A DNA stretch of 20,912 bases from Saccoglossus kowalevskii (GCF_000003605.2 NW_003151254.1:290152-311063); one strand, 5' to 3'; shown: positions 10,956-20,020, numbered from the stretch's first letter. A program made the numbers and translations. The notes: a model not told the origin generated them from the letters alone.

Positions 10956-12354
10956 ACAAAAGTGTTGGTGTTTACAATTACCATATCAACACAAAAGTGT
11001 TCGCATTTACAATCACCATGCAAACTCAAGTGTCTGTGTTTACAATTACCATACAAACATAAAAGTGTTGGTGTTTACAATTACCATATAAACACAAAAG
11101 TGTTGATGTTTACAATTACCATTCAAACACAAAAGTGTTGATGTTTACAATTACCATATTAACACAAAAGTGTTGGTGTTTACAATTACCATATAAACAC
11201 AAAAGTGTTGGTGTTTACAATTACCATATAAACACAAAAGTGTTGGCATTTACAATCACCATACAAACACAAAATTGGTGGTGTTTATAATCACCATACA
11301 AACACAAGTGTCTGTGTTTACAATTACCATACAAACACAAAAGTGTTGGCATTTACAATCACCATACAAACACAAGTGTCTGTGTTTACAATTACCATAC
11401 AAACACAAAAGTGTTGGTGTTTACAATTACCATATAAACGCAAAAGTGTTGGTGTTTACAATTACCATACAAACACAAAAGTGTTGGTGTTTACAATTAC
11501 CATATAAACGCAAAAGTGTTGGTGTTTACAATTACCATACAAACGCAAAAGTGTTGGTGTTTACAATTACCATATAAACACACAAGTGTCTGTGTTTACA
11601 ATTACCATACAAACACCACAAGTGTCTGTGTTTACAATTGCCATACAAACACACAAGTGTCTGTGTTTACAATTTCCATACAAACACACAAGTGTCTGTG
11701 TTTACAATTATCATATAAACACACAAGTGTCTGTGTTTACAATTACCATATAAACACACAAGTGTCTGTGTTTACAATTACCATATAAACACACAAGTGT
11801 CTGTGTTTACAATTACCATATAAACACAAAAGTGTTGGTGTTTACAATTACCATACAAACACACAAGTGTCTGTGTTTACAATTACCATATAAACACACA
11901 AGTGTCTGTGTTTACAATTACCATATAAACACAAAAGCGTTGGTGTTTACAATTACCATACAAACACACAAGTGTCTGTGTTTACAATTACCATATTAAG
12001 AAAAAGTGTTGGTGTTTACAATTACCATACAAACACACAAGTGTCTGTGTTTACAATTGCCATACAAACACACAAGTGTCTGTGTTTACAATTGCCATAC
12101 AAACACACACGTGTCTGTGTTTACAATTACCATACAAACACAAGTGTCTGTGTTTACAATTACCATATAAACACACAAGTGTCTGTGTTCACACTTACCA
12201 TATAAACACACAAGTGTCTGTGTTTACAATTACCATATAAACAAAAAAGTGTTGGTGTTTACAATTACCATACAAACACACAAGTGTCTGTGTTTACAAT
12301 TACCATATAAACACAAACGTGTTGGTGTTTACAATTACCGTACAAACACACAAG

Positions 12355-12517
12355 TGTCTGTGTTTACAGTTACCATATAAACACAAAAGTGTGGTGTTTA
12401 CAGTCACCATACAAACACGAGTGTCTGTGTTTACAATCACCATACAAACACAAAAGTGGCGGTGTTTATAATCAACATACAAACACAAGTGTCTGTGTTT
12501 ACAATTACCATACAAAC
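12355..12517 (+). repeat. Second copy of the 10793-10955 block
   Basis: This is the downstream partner of the duplicated block, carrying the same rare variants in the same order. It differs mainly by CAATCACC for CAATTACC and GTGGCGG for GTGGTGG. Confidence 0.8.
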
Positions 12518-12727
12518 ACAAAATGTTGGTGTTTACAATTACCATATAAACACAAAAGTGTTGGTGTTTACAATTACCATCCAAACACAAAAGTGTTGGT
12601 GTTTACAATTACCATATAAACACAAAAGTGTTGGTGTTTACAATTACCATATAAACACACAAGTGTCTGTGTTTACAATTACCATATAAACACAAAAGTG
12701 TCTGTGTTTACAATTACCATATAAACA

Positions 12728-12965
12728 CAAAAGTGTTGGTGTTTACAATTACCATATAAACACACAAGTGTCTGTGTTTATATTACCATACAAACACACA
12801 AGTATCTGAGTTTACAATTACCATATAAACACAAAAGTGTTGGTGTTTACAATTACCATACAAACACACAAGTGTCTGTGTTTACAATTACCATATAAAC
12901 ACAAAAGTGTCGGTGTTTTTAATTACCATACAAACACACAAGTGTCTGTGTTTACAATTACCATA
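12728..12965 (+). repeat. Block duplicated at 13217-13454 inside the array
   Basis: The rare variants GTTTATATTACC, AAGTATCTGAG and GGTGTTTTTAATTACC occur here in order and again with a constant offset of 489 bp, which is 14 units less one base. I see a single substitution (TCGG/TTGG) across the compared part. Confidence 0.75.
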
Positions 12966-13040
12966 CAAACACACAAGTGTCTGTGTTTACAATTACCATA
13001 TAAACACACAAGTGTCTGTGTTTACAATTACCATATAAAC

Positions 13041-13285
13041 AAAAAAGTGTTGGTGTTTACAATTACCATACAAACACACAAGTGTCTGTGTTTACAATTA
13101 CCATATAAACACACAAGTGTCTGTGTTTACAATTACCATACAAACACACAAGTGTCTGTGTTTACAATTACCATACAAACACACAAGTGTCTGTGTTTAC
13201 AATTACCATATAAACACAAAAGTGTTGGTGTTTACAATTACCATATAAACACACAAGTGTCTGTGTTTATATTACCATACAAACA
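13041..13285 (+). repeat. Block duplicated at 13913-14157 inside the array
   Basis: Seven consecutive units beginning AAAAAAGTGTTGG and ending at the shortened GTTTATATTACC unit recur with a constant offset of 872 bp. The order of CATACAAAC/CATATAAAC and GTCTG/GTTGG variants is identical, implying a recent block duplication. Confidence 0.75.
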
Positions 13286-14473
13286 CACAAGTATCTGAGT
13301 TTACAATTACCATATAAACACAAAAGTGTTGGTGTTTACAATTACCATACAAACACACAAGTGTCTGTGTTTACAATTACCATATAAACACAAAAGTGTT
13401 GGTGTTTTTAATTACCATACAAACACACAAGTGTCTGTGTTTACAATTACCATATTAAGAAAAAGTTTTGGTGTTTACAATTACCATACAAACACACAAG
13501 TGTCTGTGTTTACAATTGCCATACAAACACACAAGTGTCTGTGTTTACAATTACCATACAAACACACAAGTGTCTGTGTTTACAATTACCATATAAACAC
13601 ACAAGTGTCTGTGTTTACAATTACCATATAAACACAAAAGTGTTGGTGTTTATATTACCATACAAACACACAAGTGTCTGTGTTTACAATTACCATATAA
13701 ACACACAAGTGTCTGTGTTTACAATTACCATACAAACACACAAGTGTCTGTGTTTACAATTGCCATACAAACACACAAGTGTCTGTGTTTACAATTACCA
13801 TACAAACACACAAGTGTCTGTGTTTACAATTACCATATAAACACACAAGTGTCTGTGTTTACAATTACCATATAAACACACAAGTGTCTGTGTTTACAAT
13901 TACCATATAAACAAAAAAGTGTTGGTGTTTACAATTACCATACAAACACACAAGTGTCTGTGTTTACAATTACCATATAAACACACAAGTGTCTGTGTTT
14001 ACAATTACCATACAAACACACAAGTGTCTGTGTTTACAATTACCATACAAACACACAAGTGTCTGTGTTTACAATTACCATATAAACACAAAAGTGTTGG
14101 TGTTTACAATTACCATATAAACACACAAGTGTCTGTGTTTATATTACCATACAAACACAAAAGTGTCTGTGTTTACAATATTAAGAAAAAGTGTTGGTGT
14201 TTACAATTACCATATTAACCATTAATTACCATATTACCATATAAACACACAAGTGTCTGTGTTTATATTACCATACAAACACAAAAGTGTCTGTGTTTAC
14301 CATATTAAGAAAAAGTGTCGGTGTTTACAATTACCATATTAACACAAAAGTGTTGGTGTTTACAATTACCATATTAACACAAAAGTGTTGGTGTTTACAA
14401 TTACCATATTAACACAAAAGTGTCTGTGTTTACAATTACCATAAAACACTCAAGTATTGGCGTTTATAATCAT

Positions 14474-15733
14474 TAACTTTGGAGTCTACAGGGAGGGTTT
14501 ATGACAACAAATATTGAAATAAAAAAAATCTCACATGGAGGAAAGCCAAAGAAAAGATTTATTACACCAAACATCATCCTGAAAATAAACATATTGCTCA
14601 AGACTAAGTAAAAATTTACAAAGTTGTCTACCATCATTCAGTCTCCCCCTCTGAATTTGTAATAGAATGTTCCAGTATGTAATAGCTGAGTGAATGACCA
14701 GCAGTGAACTTGTATTATGATGGTATTGTCCTTCAAGGCTTTACATTTGTTAGCTAATAATACTGAAACTGTATAATTGCACTTTCTGGTAACTTGAAAA
14801 TAACATACAGACATAAACATGGACATCTAACAATGGGTAAAGACTGATGTTGGCCATGTCATGTGTATGCATACACATAGACAAGAGCATGACAGGTAAA
14901 TAAAAGAAAAAAATAACCTAATAACTAGACACACTGACTATTAATTCTTGTCCAACAGCTTCTATTTCGCAAAATTAGTAGTTCTTAACTACCGGTAAAT
15001 TTATTTTTCTGTCATTTTTTGTTTCTCTTTTGTGGCTTGATCCAAGAACCAACAAAACTTGATATTGTTTATAATTGCAATGGGAATAACCATTAATTAT
15101 TTTACAAAATATTTGTGAATTTGATTTATTTAATCAGGGTAGCCTTGCTTAGCTTAAAAAATGATTGAAGTATGTACAGTTACAGTTCATGTAAGATCAG
15201 CACCTTCTTCGCAGTCACAGTACTGTGGTTCATACCAATACTCTTATCAACTATTGTCACGTATTCGATATTCTAAAAGCCCTTCCTCCATTACTCGTCT
15301 TGTTGCCTTAGGGAATTAGTGCACACATTACAACTTCTTTCCGGTGATAGGAAAATTAGCTTCATGTTACTTCAGTGTTTACTTGATGTCACCAGTGATG
15401 TTGGCTAATGTGCTTAAAGATTCTGCTAGGACTTGTGGCTTAATAGAAAAAGATAGTTCTAGAGATTAAAAGGATTTCGAGTATAATACACTTGTTATGA
15501 TAGAATATAGCATTATTACAGTCATTAAAACCAGTAGTTTGTGTGGAAAATGATATGAGTAATTCCTGTTTACGATCGAAGCAGATAAAATATTTTACAC
15601 AAACAAAATTATGCTGTTCATTATACGATGTCAATGCTTCTAATGTAATTTTTTTCCTCTTCTGTCTATAATTGTGTATGGTTTGTATAATATTCCAAAT
15701 GTTATAAGTTTGACTAATAATGACCCATATGTG
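14474..15733. other. Unique AT-rich right flank of the minisatellite
   Basis: No gene or RNA is supported. Short frames at 14638-14826 (minus) and 15440-15781 (minus) have no splice framing or recognisable content, and the latter runs into the MITE fragment at 15734. Confidence 0.55.
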
Positions 15734-15830
15734 TACTGTAAAACCATAAAACCATTTATTTTCACTGTCATTTAGTTTCACATTATTGTGACATTTTGAG
15801 TATATTCACCGTGATTCAATTTCATGAATT
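15734..15830 (+). mobile_element. TACTGTA-ended MITE remnant
   Basis: It begins TACTGTAAAACCATAAAACC, with a small internal duplication of AAAACCAT. It continues with TTTATTTTCACTGTC and later ATTCACCGTGATT, much like the fragment at 109. No right inverted end was found, so the right border is approximate. Confidence 0.4.
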
Positions 15831-16206
15831 TGTCAAGGAAACAATGTTATTTCAAATGTTCACATAGATTTAATGTAGCGGATTTTACCTATCAGCAAAT
15901 TAAAGCCAAGTTAATAATTAATGCGTTAACAGTATTTGATGTTTACACACAATTTGGGAGCCAAGGTAATTTGAACACATGGTCTGCAAATGCCATGCAC
16001 CATATTTAATAAGTATGCAAGTTTTTATGTTCCAGCCTGATCAGATAAAACACTAGAAATTGTTATGGTAAGGCTTCTACAGATTCATTGTGTTTGATTT
16101 CCGTGACGTATGAAACATCACCCGCTGGCGCAGTTATATACAATTCATAAGTGCTATCCTTGGCAGTGTTCACCAGGTGATGCGTTCAAACAGCTCAACT
16201 GTTTAC
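15831..16206. other. Spacer between MITEs, no supported gene
   Basis: It contains a 61-codon open frame (15824-16009) with no splice framing or family resemblance, which I consider chance. A GGTGATGCGTTC and CGCTGGCGCAG patch near 16120-16190 is slightly GC-richer. Confidence 0.4.
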
Positions 16207-16417
16207 TACTGTAAAGTGATTAATTTTCACTGGGTTTAAATTTCCCTGATTTAGCATTTCAGGCATATTCCTAGGGTTTTAAATTCACGGTTTTATCATT
16301 TATATAATGTGTTCTACGCTAAATTTTACATACTCACTGGGTTTTAATTTAGCGCATTTTCCAGTCAAGGAAATAAGCAAAATCAAAACCCAGTGAATAA
16401 TTAAGCCTTTTACAGTA
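16207..16417 (+). mobile_element. 211-bp TA-flanked MITE, related type
   Basis: The left end is TACTGTAAAGTGATTAATTT followed by TCACTGGGTTT. The right end is AAAACCCAGTGAATAATT followed by AAGCCTTTTACAGTA, and the two are near-complementary over about 31 bp. TA lies at each border. Internal CACTGGGTTTTAATTTAGC echoes the end sequences. The outer CTGTA and total length match the 212-bp family, but the subterminal sequence differs (CACTGGG in place of TTTTCGC), so it is a separate subfamily. No coding capacity. Confidence 0.8.
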
Positions 16418-16445
16418 CCTGATAAGTGTGGTTCCATAAATCACA

Positions 16446-16657
16446 TACTGTAGAATACTTTATTTTCGCTTGGAATTTATTTTCGTTATTTTCGCTGAAG
16501 GGATGATTCCGTGTAAATAAAATCCAGCGAATATACTTTTTTTCCTATATTTCACATTAAACTCATCAAAAATCAGTGAAAATAAATTCCATACAAAACG
16601 CCCAAAAGGCTTTTTCAGCGAAAATTAATTCCAGCGAAAATGAAGTATTCCACAGTA
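16446..16657 (+). mobile_element. 212-bp TA-flanked MITE, copy 2
   Basis: It has the same length, ends and orientation as the element at 4067-4278, with six substitutions by my alignment and no gaps. It starts 28 bp after the end of the related 211-bp element. The high identity points to a recent origin of both copies from one source, or to recent segmental copying. There is no open frame of note. Confidence 0.85.
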
Positions 16658-16919
16658 TATGACACCAGTGAATCTAATATTCAAGGGCGGTGTCATCGTG
16701 GTGGTGTTGTGTTCGATAATGGGTCCCATGCAACTATAATACATGTGTAAATGCAATTATTTATTTACATAGAATATGAACACCCACTGTACAAAGATGT
16801 ATGCTCTTTAATTGAAAATGTAAATAATAGAAAAAAGGACTGTTTGATATTTATTCTCTGAAAATATTTTTTAATGGTGCAGACATATGGTCTTAACATT
16901 CTGTAAAAACATAAATTAG

Positions 16920-17062
16920 TACTGTATTTATTTTTGCTATTTTTAAATTTGAACAAATACAATGGGTTTTGAATTCTCTGATATATTCCAGTAAAATTGT
17001 ATTTATTCACTATGAATTAAATCCATTAAAAATGGTGAAATTAAAGCCCAATAAATATATAA
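16920..17062 (+). mobile_element. Degenerate TACTGTA-ended MITE remnant
   Basis: It begins TACTGTATTTATTTTTGCT. Toward the right are ATGAATTAAATCCATT and GGTGAAATTAAAGCCC, which resemble inner parts of the intact elements. The right terminal CAGTA is missing. It lies immediately left of the promoter-like patch at 17060. Confidence 0.4.
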
Positions 17063-17345
17063 TTAATGAGCGGTAGTCGTTGTGCCACGCATGCTCGAGA
17101 TATATGGGTCTCATATAAACAAAGATGGCGACTAAGTACAAACTGAGACATTTTGAAGCTTTAATTAGGTATTTTTAGTTGTGGAAGGTATTGAAGGAGT
17201 CACAGGCAGTAATTAATGCAAGACACGCCCAGGTCAAACCTCATACTTGTGATTTCCATTTGGAGAGCGCATTGGATTATGGGAAAATCAATGTTTATCA
17301 ACACAAATGATGCACATGCGCAGCGCGACGACTGCCACCCTTTAA
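17060..17345 (+). promoter_or_regulatory. CpG-containing promoter-like patch
   Basis: CpG and GC content rise locally above the AT-rich surroundings. AAAGATGGCG at 17121 matches the YY1 core (AAGATGGCG), which commonly overlaps transcription or translation starts in animals. TGCACATGCGCA at 17311-17322 is one base from the NRF1 palindrome, and ATTGG (inverted CCAAT) lies at about 17274. A TATAAA at 17114-17119 is only a few bases before the ATG, too close to serve as its TATA box. Direction is uncertain; the YY1 orientation and start codon favour plus. Confidence 0.4.
17125..17168 (+). CDS. Possible first coding exon, unidentified protein
   Basis: An ATG in strong context (A at -3 relative to the conventional numbering, G at +4) opens MATKYKLRHFEALI and reaches AG|GTATTT at 17168/17169, a moderate splice donor. 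Read through without splicing, the frame stops at 17176-17178 after 17 residues. The exon would end in phase 2, so it cannot join directly to the possible terminal exon at 18219 without hitting TGA. At least one intermediate exon, or a different gene, is required. I do not recognise the protein. The surrounding CpG patch and YY1-like motif support a real 5' end. Confidence 0.3.
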
Positions 17346-18218
17346 GTGTGTGTATGTGTGTTAATAATTCATGCTTGTTCACTCTTCTCTAGAACATACA
17401 TGTAGAGTGAGTTACCTGGGCCATCATAGTACATTTGTACAAAAAAACTACACTTAATTTGTCAGTCAAAATAAACATGTGATGGAAAAAACACATTTTC
17501 AATTTTTTGCAAACTTTCAAACTGCTTCAGATTTATTGATACGCTATAAATAATAATCAATATATGACTAGTTATTTTTTGAGTTTTCAACAGTATCAAA
17601 TCTGAGAGAAAAAAGTATATAGACTTGAATGTTTTCCATAACTACCCCCCTCCCCAGTGATTCCCATAATTGTATAACAATCTTTCCTTATGGAGGGACA
17701 GTAATTGTGTTAACCAAAATGAAATAAGTTATGTTATTAGTTCTATTTCAACATTGTGCAGGAATAAAATAAAACATATTATTATCATAAATCTGTCACT
17801 TATCAACTAATAATTAATTATGTGTCACATAATGTAAATGACCAGTAGGAAACTTTGTGCCATATACCACAGAATGACAGGAAAACAGTTCTTTCCATAC
17901 AGATATTGAAATATCATGCTCATTTGATATCCTGAAACTAGAATATCACATATAAAAAAAATAAAAATATTTCTCCCTAAAATGTTGGTGCATAATTTTG
18001 TACAATTTGTCCTGATCAAAATACTTAATTTAATTTTATTCTGTGAAAAGTAGTAAGCACAAGCTTAAATAATATTGAATCTCATTGAAAATAATTATTA
18101 TGGAATAAAAAAAAAATTATAAATTGTGCGAACTTGAGTTTGTAGCTTCAGGCTTTAAGTAATACAATTCCAAGTGTACCTAAGTATAATTCATTGCCAA
18201 GTTCTGCATATTTTACAG
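17346..18218. other. AT-rich sequence, possible intron
   Basis: No exon is clearly supported. If 17125-17168 and 18219-18377 belong to one gene, this is its intron space and must hold a short linking exon. A C-rich ACTACCCCCCTCCCC tract lies at about 17641. Confidence 0.4.
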
Positions 18219-18377
18219 TTGAAAGGTGAACTAGGTTCTATTGTCATTGCATCAAGGCTGCCAGCTGCAACATTTGCACTGCTCACAGATATAGGAATAC
18301 ATAGAATAATGCAGGCTGAAAAAATACTTTTTTACGGAAAAGCAATTACCGCATTTTGCTCTCTCCTGGGAGCATAG
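18219..18377 (+). CDS. Possible terminal coding exon, unidentified protein
   Basis: After an acceptor-like CATATTTTACAG ending at 18218 there are 52 codons and a TAG stop (18375-18377). The sequence contains GELGSIVIASRLPAATFALL and ends FYGKAITAFCSLLGA, alternating small and hydrophobic residues with few charges. This suggests a helical or membrane-associated C terminus. GC content is higher than in the flanks. The frame is open upstream to 18174, but that part is low-complexity, so I start at the AG. ATTAAA occurs about 220 bases after the stop. I do not recognise the family; chance cannot be excluded at this length. Confidence 0.35.
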   Translation: MKGELGSIVIASRLPAATFALLTDIGIHRIMQAEKILFYGKAITAFCSLLGA

Positions 18378-18596
18378 TGAAGATCCTGGAATGATTCTAA
18401 TATATTCTAATCTTCCAAACCCTTCTAGTAATATGTGTATAATATCATATATTTATAATATTGCTTCATTTAAATTTTTCTACATTTATGATGTCAATAT
18501 TATAAAAAAAGAAATATAGTAATGGCAGTTATGAGTGAAATGATAATGGTAGATAATGCTTGTATGATGTATAGCTTCTACTCAATTTTTTGCATT

Positions 18597-18602
18597 ATTA
18601 AA
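18597..18602 (+). terminator. Candidate polyadenylation signal ATTAAA
   Basis: The common variant ATTAAA is followed by GTATTGATTGATTG and a T-rich run. It is placed suitably for the possible exon at 18219-18377 but is weak evidence alone in AT-rich DNA. Confidence 0.2.
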
Positions 18603-19035
18603 GTATTGATTGATTGAAATTTTTTTTTTCTTCATATCTGCTTTTATATGGCTCAGTTTGTTGCATTCTCATTAAATTAGAATCTGATGTAGGTATAGGC
18701 AATGGAGGTAACAAAAAATAGGCGTAGATAAATAAAAATCAGAATAAATAAAATATATCAATTGACAAAATTATCAAAGCTTGTATGTACATGTATATCT
18801 GATTTTATCATGTTGCATTTATTGTAAGTAGTAATTCTAGTCCAACTTGAATATAATATGTTTTTTGCTCTTAAAAAAGATCCAGAATCTATCATTAATT
18901 AGGCTCTGCCAATCTCTATTATTATAACTGACTAATTATTGTTAACATAATTATTATGTAATTATTTAGTTTATAATTATTGTCAAATTATGCAAATATA
19001 AATTCTGTGGATATTTCCCGTTTGTCATTGTCATG
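18603..19035. other. Very AT-rich spacer
   Basis: No gene is seen. AATCTGATGTAG at about 18681 matches part of the inverted arms of the element at 19043-20308 (AAAATCTGATGTAG) and may be an unrelated fragment or a trace of another copy. Confidence 0.45.
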
Positions 19036-19042
19036 AATTTTA
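19036..19042 (+). repeat. Left target-site duplication AATTTTA
   Basis: The seven bases immediately left of the inverted-repeat element are repeated exactly at 20309-20315, immediately right of it. Both flanks then have CC, so the duplication could be scored as nine bases if the element ends are asymmetric. Confidence 0.7.
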
Positions 19043-19219
19043 CCAATCTGATTAAAATCTGATGTAGTGTATGGGCTTTAATTATTCTGGCTATATACTT
19101 ATTTTAATTTTATTTTTTATTACTTTTGTTATTAATGCCTTTTTATTTTATTATTTTACTTTGATTTTGTGATTTTTTTTAATTCCGCCCTACATACATC
19201 TGATCCGACGCCTATGTAA
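19043..19219 (+). repeat. Left terminal inverted repeat
   Basis: This is the 177-bp arm, inverted relative to 20138-20308. Its inner part is extremely T-rich on the plus strand, then ends in a CpG-containing ATTCCGCCC to ATCCGACGCC segment. Weaker similarity continues inward to about 19271, including AATCACAG and a TATA-like string. Confidence 0.9.
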
Positions 19220-19248
19220 GTCCTGTTCAAATCTCACGTAAGTAACAG

Positions 19249-19271
19249 CCAATCACAGCCCCCCTTTTATA
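19249..19271 (+). promoter_or_regulatory. CCAAT/TATA-like module in the left arm, facing inward
   Basis: CCAATCA at 19249-19255 is followed by a C-rich run and TTTTATA at 19265-19271. An inverted counterpart (AATCACAG...CTATA) lies at 20074-20098. Facing inward from both sides, they look like paired core promoters carried by the arms. A plus-strand ATG at 19458 opens a 14-codon frame to a weak GTTTGT donor at 19500, which I could not connect in phase to a later exon. Confidence 0.3.
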
Positions 19272-19744
19272 CAGGCTGTCGGTTGCTTACTTTTCAGTGT
19301 AGCGATACTCTACGGGCAATCTTTCTGTACATTATATTTTGCCCACTTGAATAAACCATTAATAGAAAATTGCTAGTATATTTTTATTTACAAAAGAAAT
19401 TCCACAGCATTTTACAAGTTTTGTCATTACATTGAATATTTTGTTCACTTCCAACAAATGTGTACACTTCCTGATACCATGACATCTTCGCCACCCAAGG
19501 TTTGTTTATTCAGTCATCGCTTCAATTTTACATCAAACACTGAGCATAATTATCTAGAATGGAAGCAAAAAAATAGGTAAGCCGTAATGATTAGAACACT
19601 GTAAACAGCTATAGTAAACAATGCAAACTGATTTGTGTTTCAAATAAAAAATATTTTATTCCAGTCCAAATCAGCTCAACTACTTTAATAAAGAGTTATT
19701 GTATAATGTACAAAATGTTGATACATTTTGATGAATATTTACAG

Positions 19745-20020
19745 CTACGGCTTCAATATCGTAGACGATTTTGACCCGGTCGTCAACAAAACATCACCCG
19801 TCTCCAGGGCAAGCGACTGGAAAAAGACACCGGTGTTCGGTCGAACCGGTGGAAACAAAATCGTCACTCCTAGAATAACTACGCAAAATAACGATCTAAA
19901 TTCGAACCATTCGAGCCACAATATAAACATAAAAAAAATGACTTTCGTTGCATTTGACAATGATAAACTTACCGAAAAGTCGTGTTTTTCTCGGTCGCTA
20001 ATGTCGGTATAATCTGCCAT
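19745..20020 (-). CDS. 91-residue frame with an in-frame candidate intron (39 residues if spliced)
   Basis: On the minus strand an ATG at 20020 in strong context (AAAATGG) opens MADYTDISDREKHDFS and meets a perfect donor GTAAGT at 19972-19967. The acceptor TTTTTCCAG ends at 19817. From 19816 the frame continues SLALETGDVLLTTGSKSS and stops at TAG (19745-19747). Both junctions are phase 0, giving 39 residues. The 156-base intervening segment is itself open, so the unspliced message encodes 91 residues. Its hydrophobic middle (around residues 28-58, including VIFFMFILWLEW and FCVVILGVTILF) looks like one or two membrane segments. A TATA-like CTATAG lies 55-60 bases upstream of the ATG and a CRE octamer in between. 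An AATAAA on this strand is at 19660-19655. No homologue is recognised. An alternative is a host-gene 5' end captured by the transposon, or a chance frame. Confidence 0.4.
   Translation of the reverse strand: MADYTDISDREKHDFSVSLSLSNATKVIFFMFILWLEWFEFRSLFCVVILGVTILFPPVRPNTGVFFQSLALETGDVLLTTGSKSSTILKP
19817..19972 (-). other. Candidate 156-bp intron, open in frame
   Basis: It is bounded by GTAAGT and TTTTTCCAG on the minus strand, with length divisible by three and no in-frame stop. It contains a CpG-rich hairpin-forming stretch at 19828-19851 (CACCGG, bulge, TTCG, then CGAACCGGTG). Confidence 0.35.

Larger units (their letters stand above)
9679..14473 (+). repeat. Minisatellite array, 35-bp unit, about 137 copies
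   Basis: The consensus unit is, in two parts, GTGTCTGTGTTTACAATTAC then CATACAAACACACAA, giving 35 bp; units of 33, 34 and 36 bp also occur. Each unit carries TGTTTAC near its left and AAACAC near its right, so it can fold on itself. The main variable positions are CACACAAGTGTCTG versus CACAAAAGTGTTGG, and CATACAAAC versus CATATAAAC. The left edge to about 10440 is the most divergent, 11300-14150 is the most uniform, and the units beyond 14160 are broken. Because 35 is not a multiple of three, all three plus-strand frames stay open until a CATATAAAC unit brings TAA into frame. This explains the many overlapping open frames here, which I do not annotate as proteins. Nothing indicates CRISPR: there are no unique spacers. 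Confidence 0.97.

Noticed and set aside
9485..14218. About twenty overlapping open frames of 60-190 codons on both strands
   Set aside because: They are different-frame readings of the same 35-bp tandem unit, overlap each other heavily, and end wherever a CATATAAAC variant places TAA in frame.
9679..14473. CRISPR-like array
   Set aside because: The whole unit is repeated; there are no unique spacers between conserved repeats, and the context is eukaryotic.
15440..16009. Frames at 15440-15781 (minus) and 15824-16009 (plus)
   Set aside because: The first runs into a MITE remnant, and neither shows splice signals or protein-like composition.
17200..17382. Minus-strand 60-codon frame across the CpG patch
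   Set aside because: No start context, no splice framing and no family resemblance; its openness follows from the local rise in GC.
19728..20012. Plus-strand open frame of 94 codons antisense to the minus-strand model
   Set aside because: It lacks a good start, and the AG at 19743-19744 would need a phase-2 donor whereas the only upstream candidate (19458-19499) is phase 0. The minus strand has the better start context, donor and phase match. It remains a weaker alternative.
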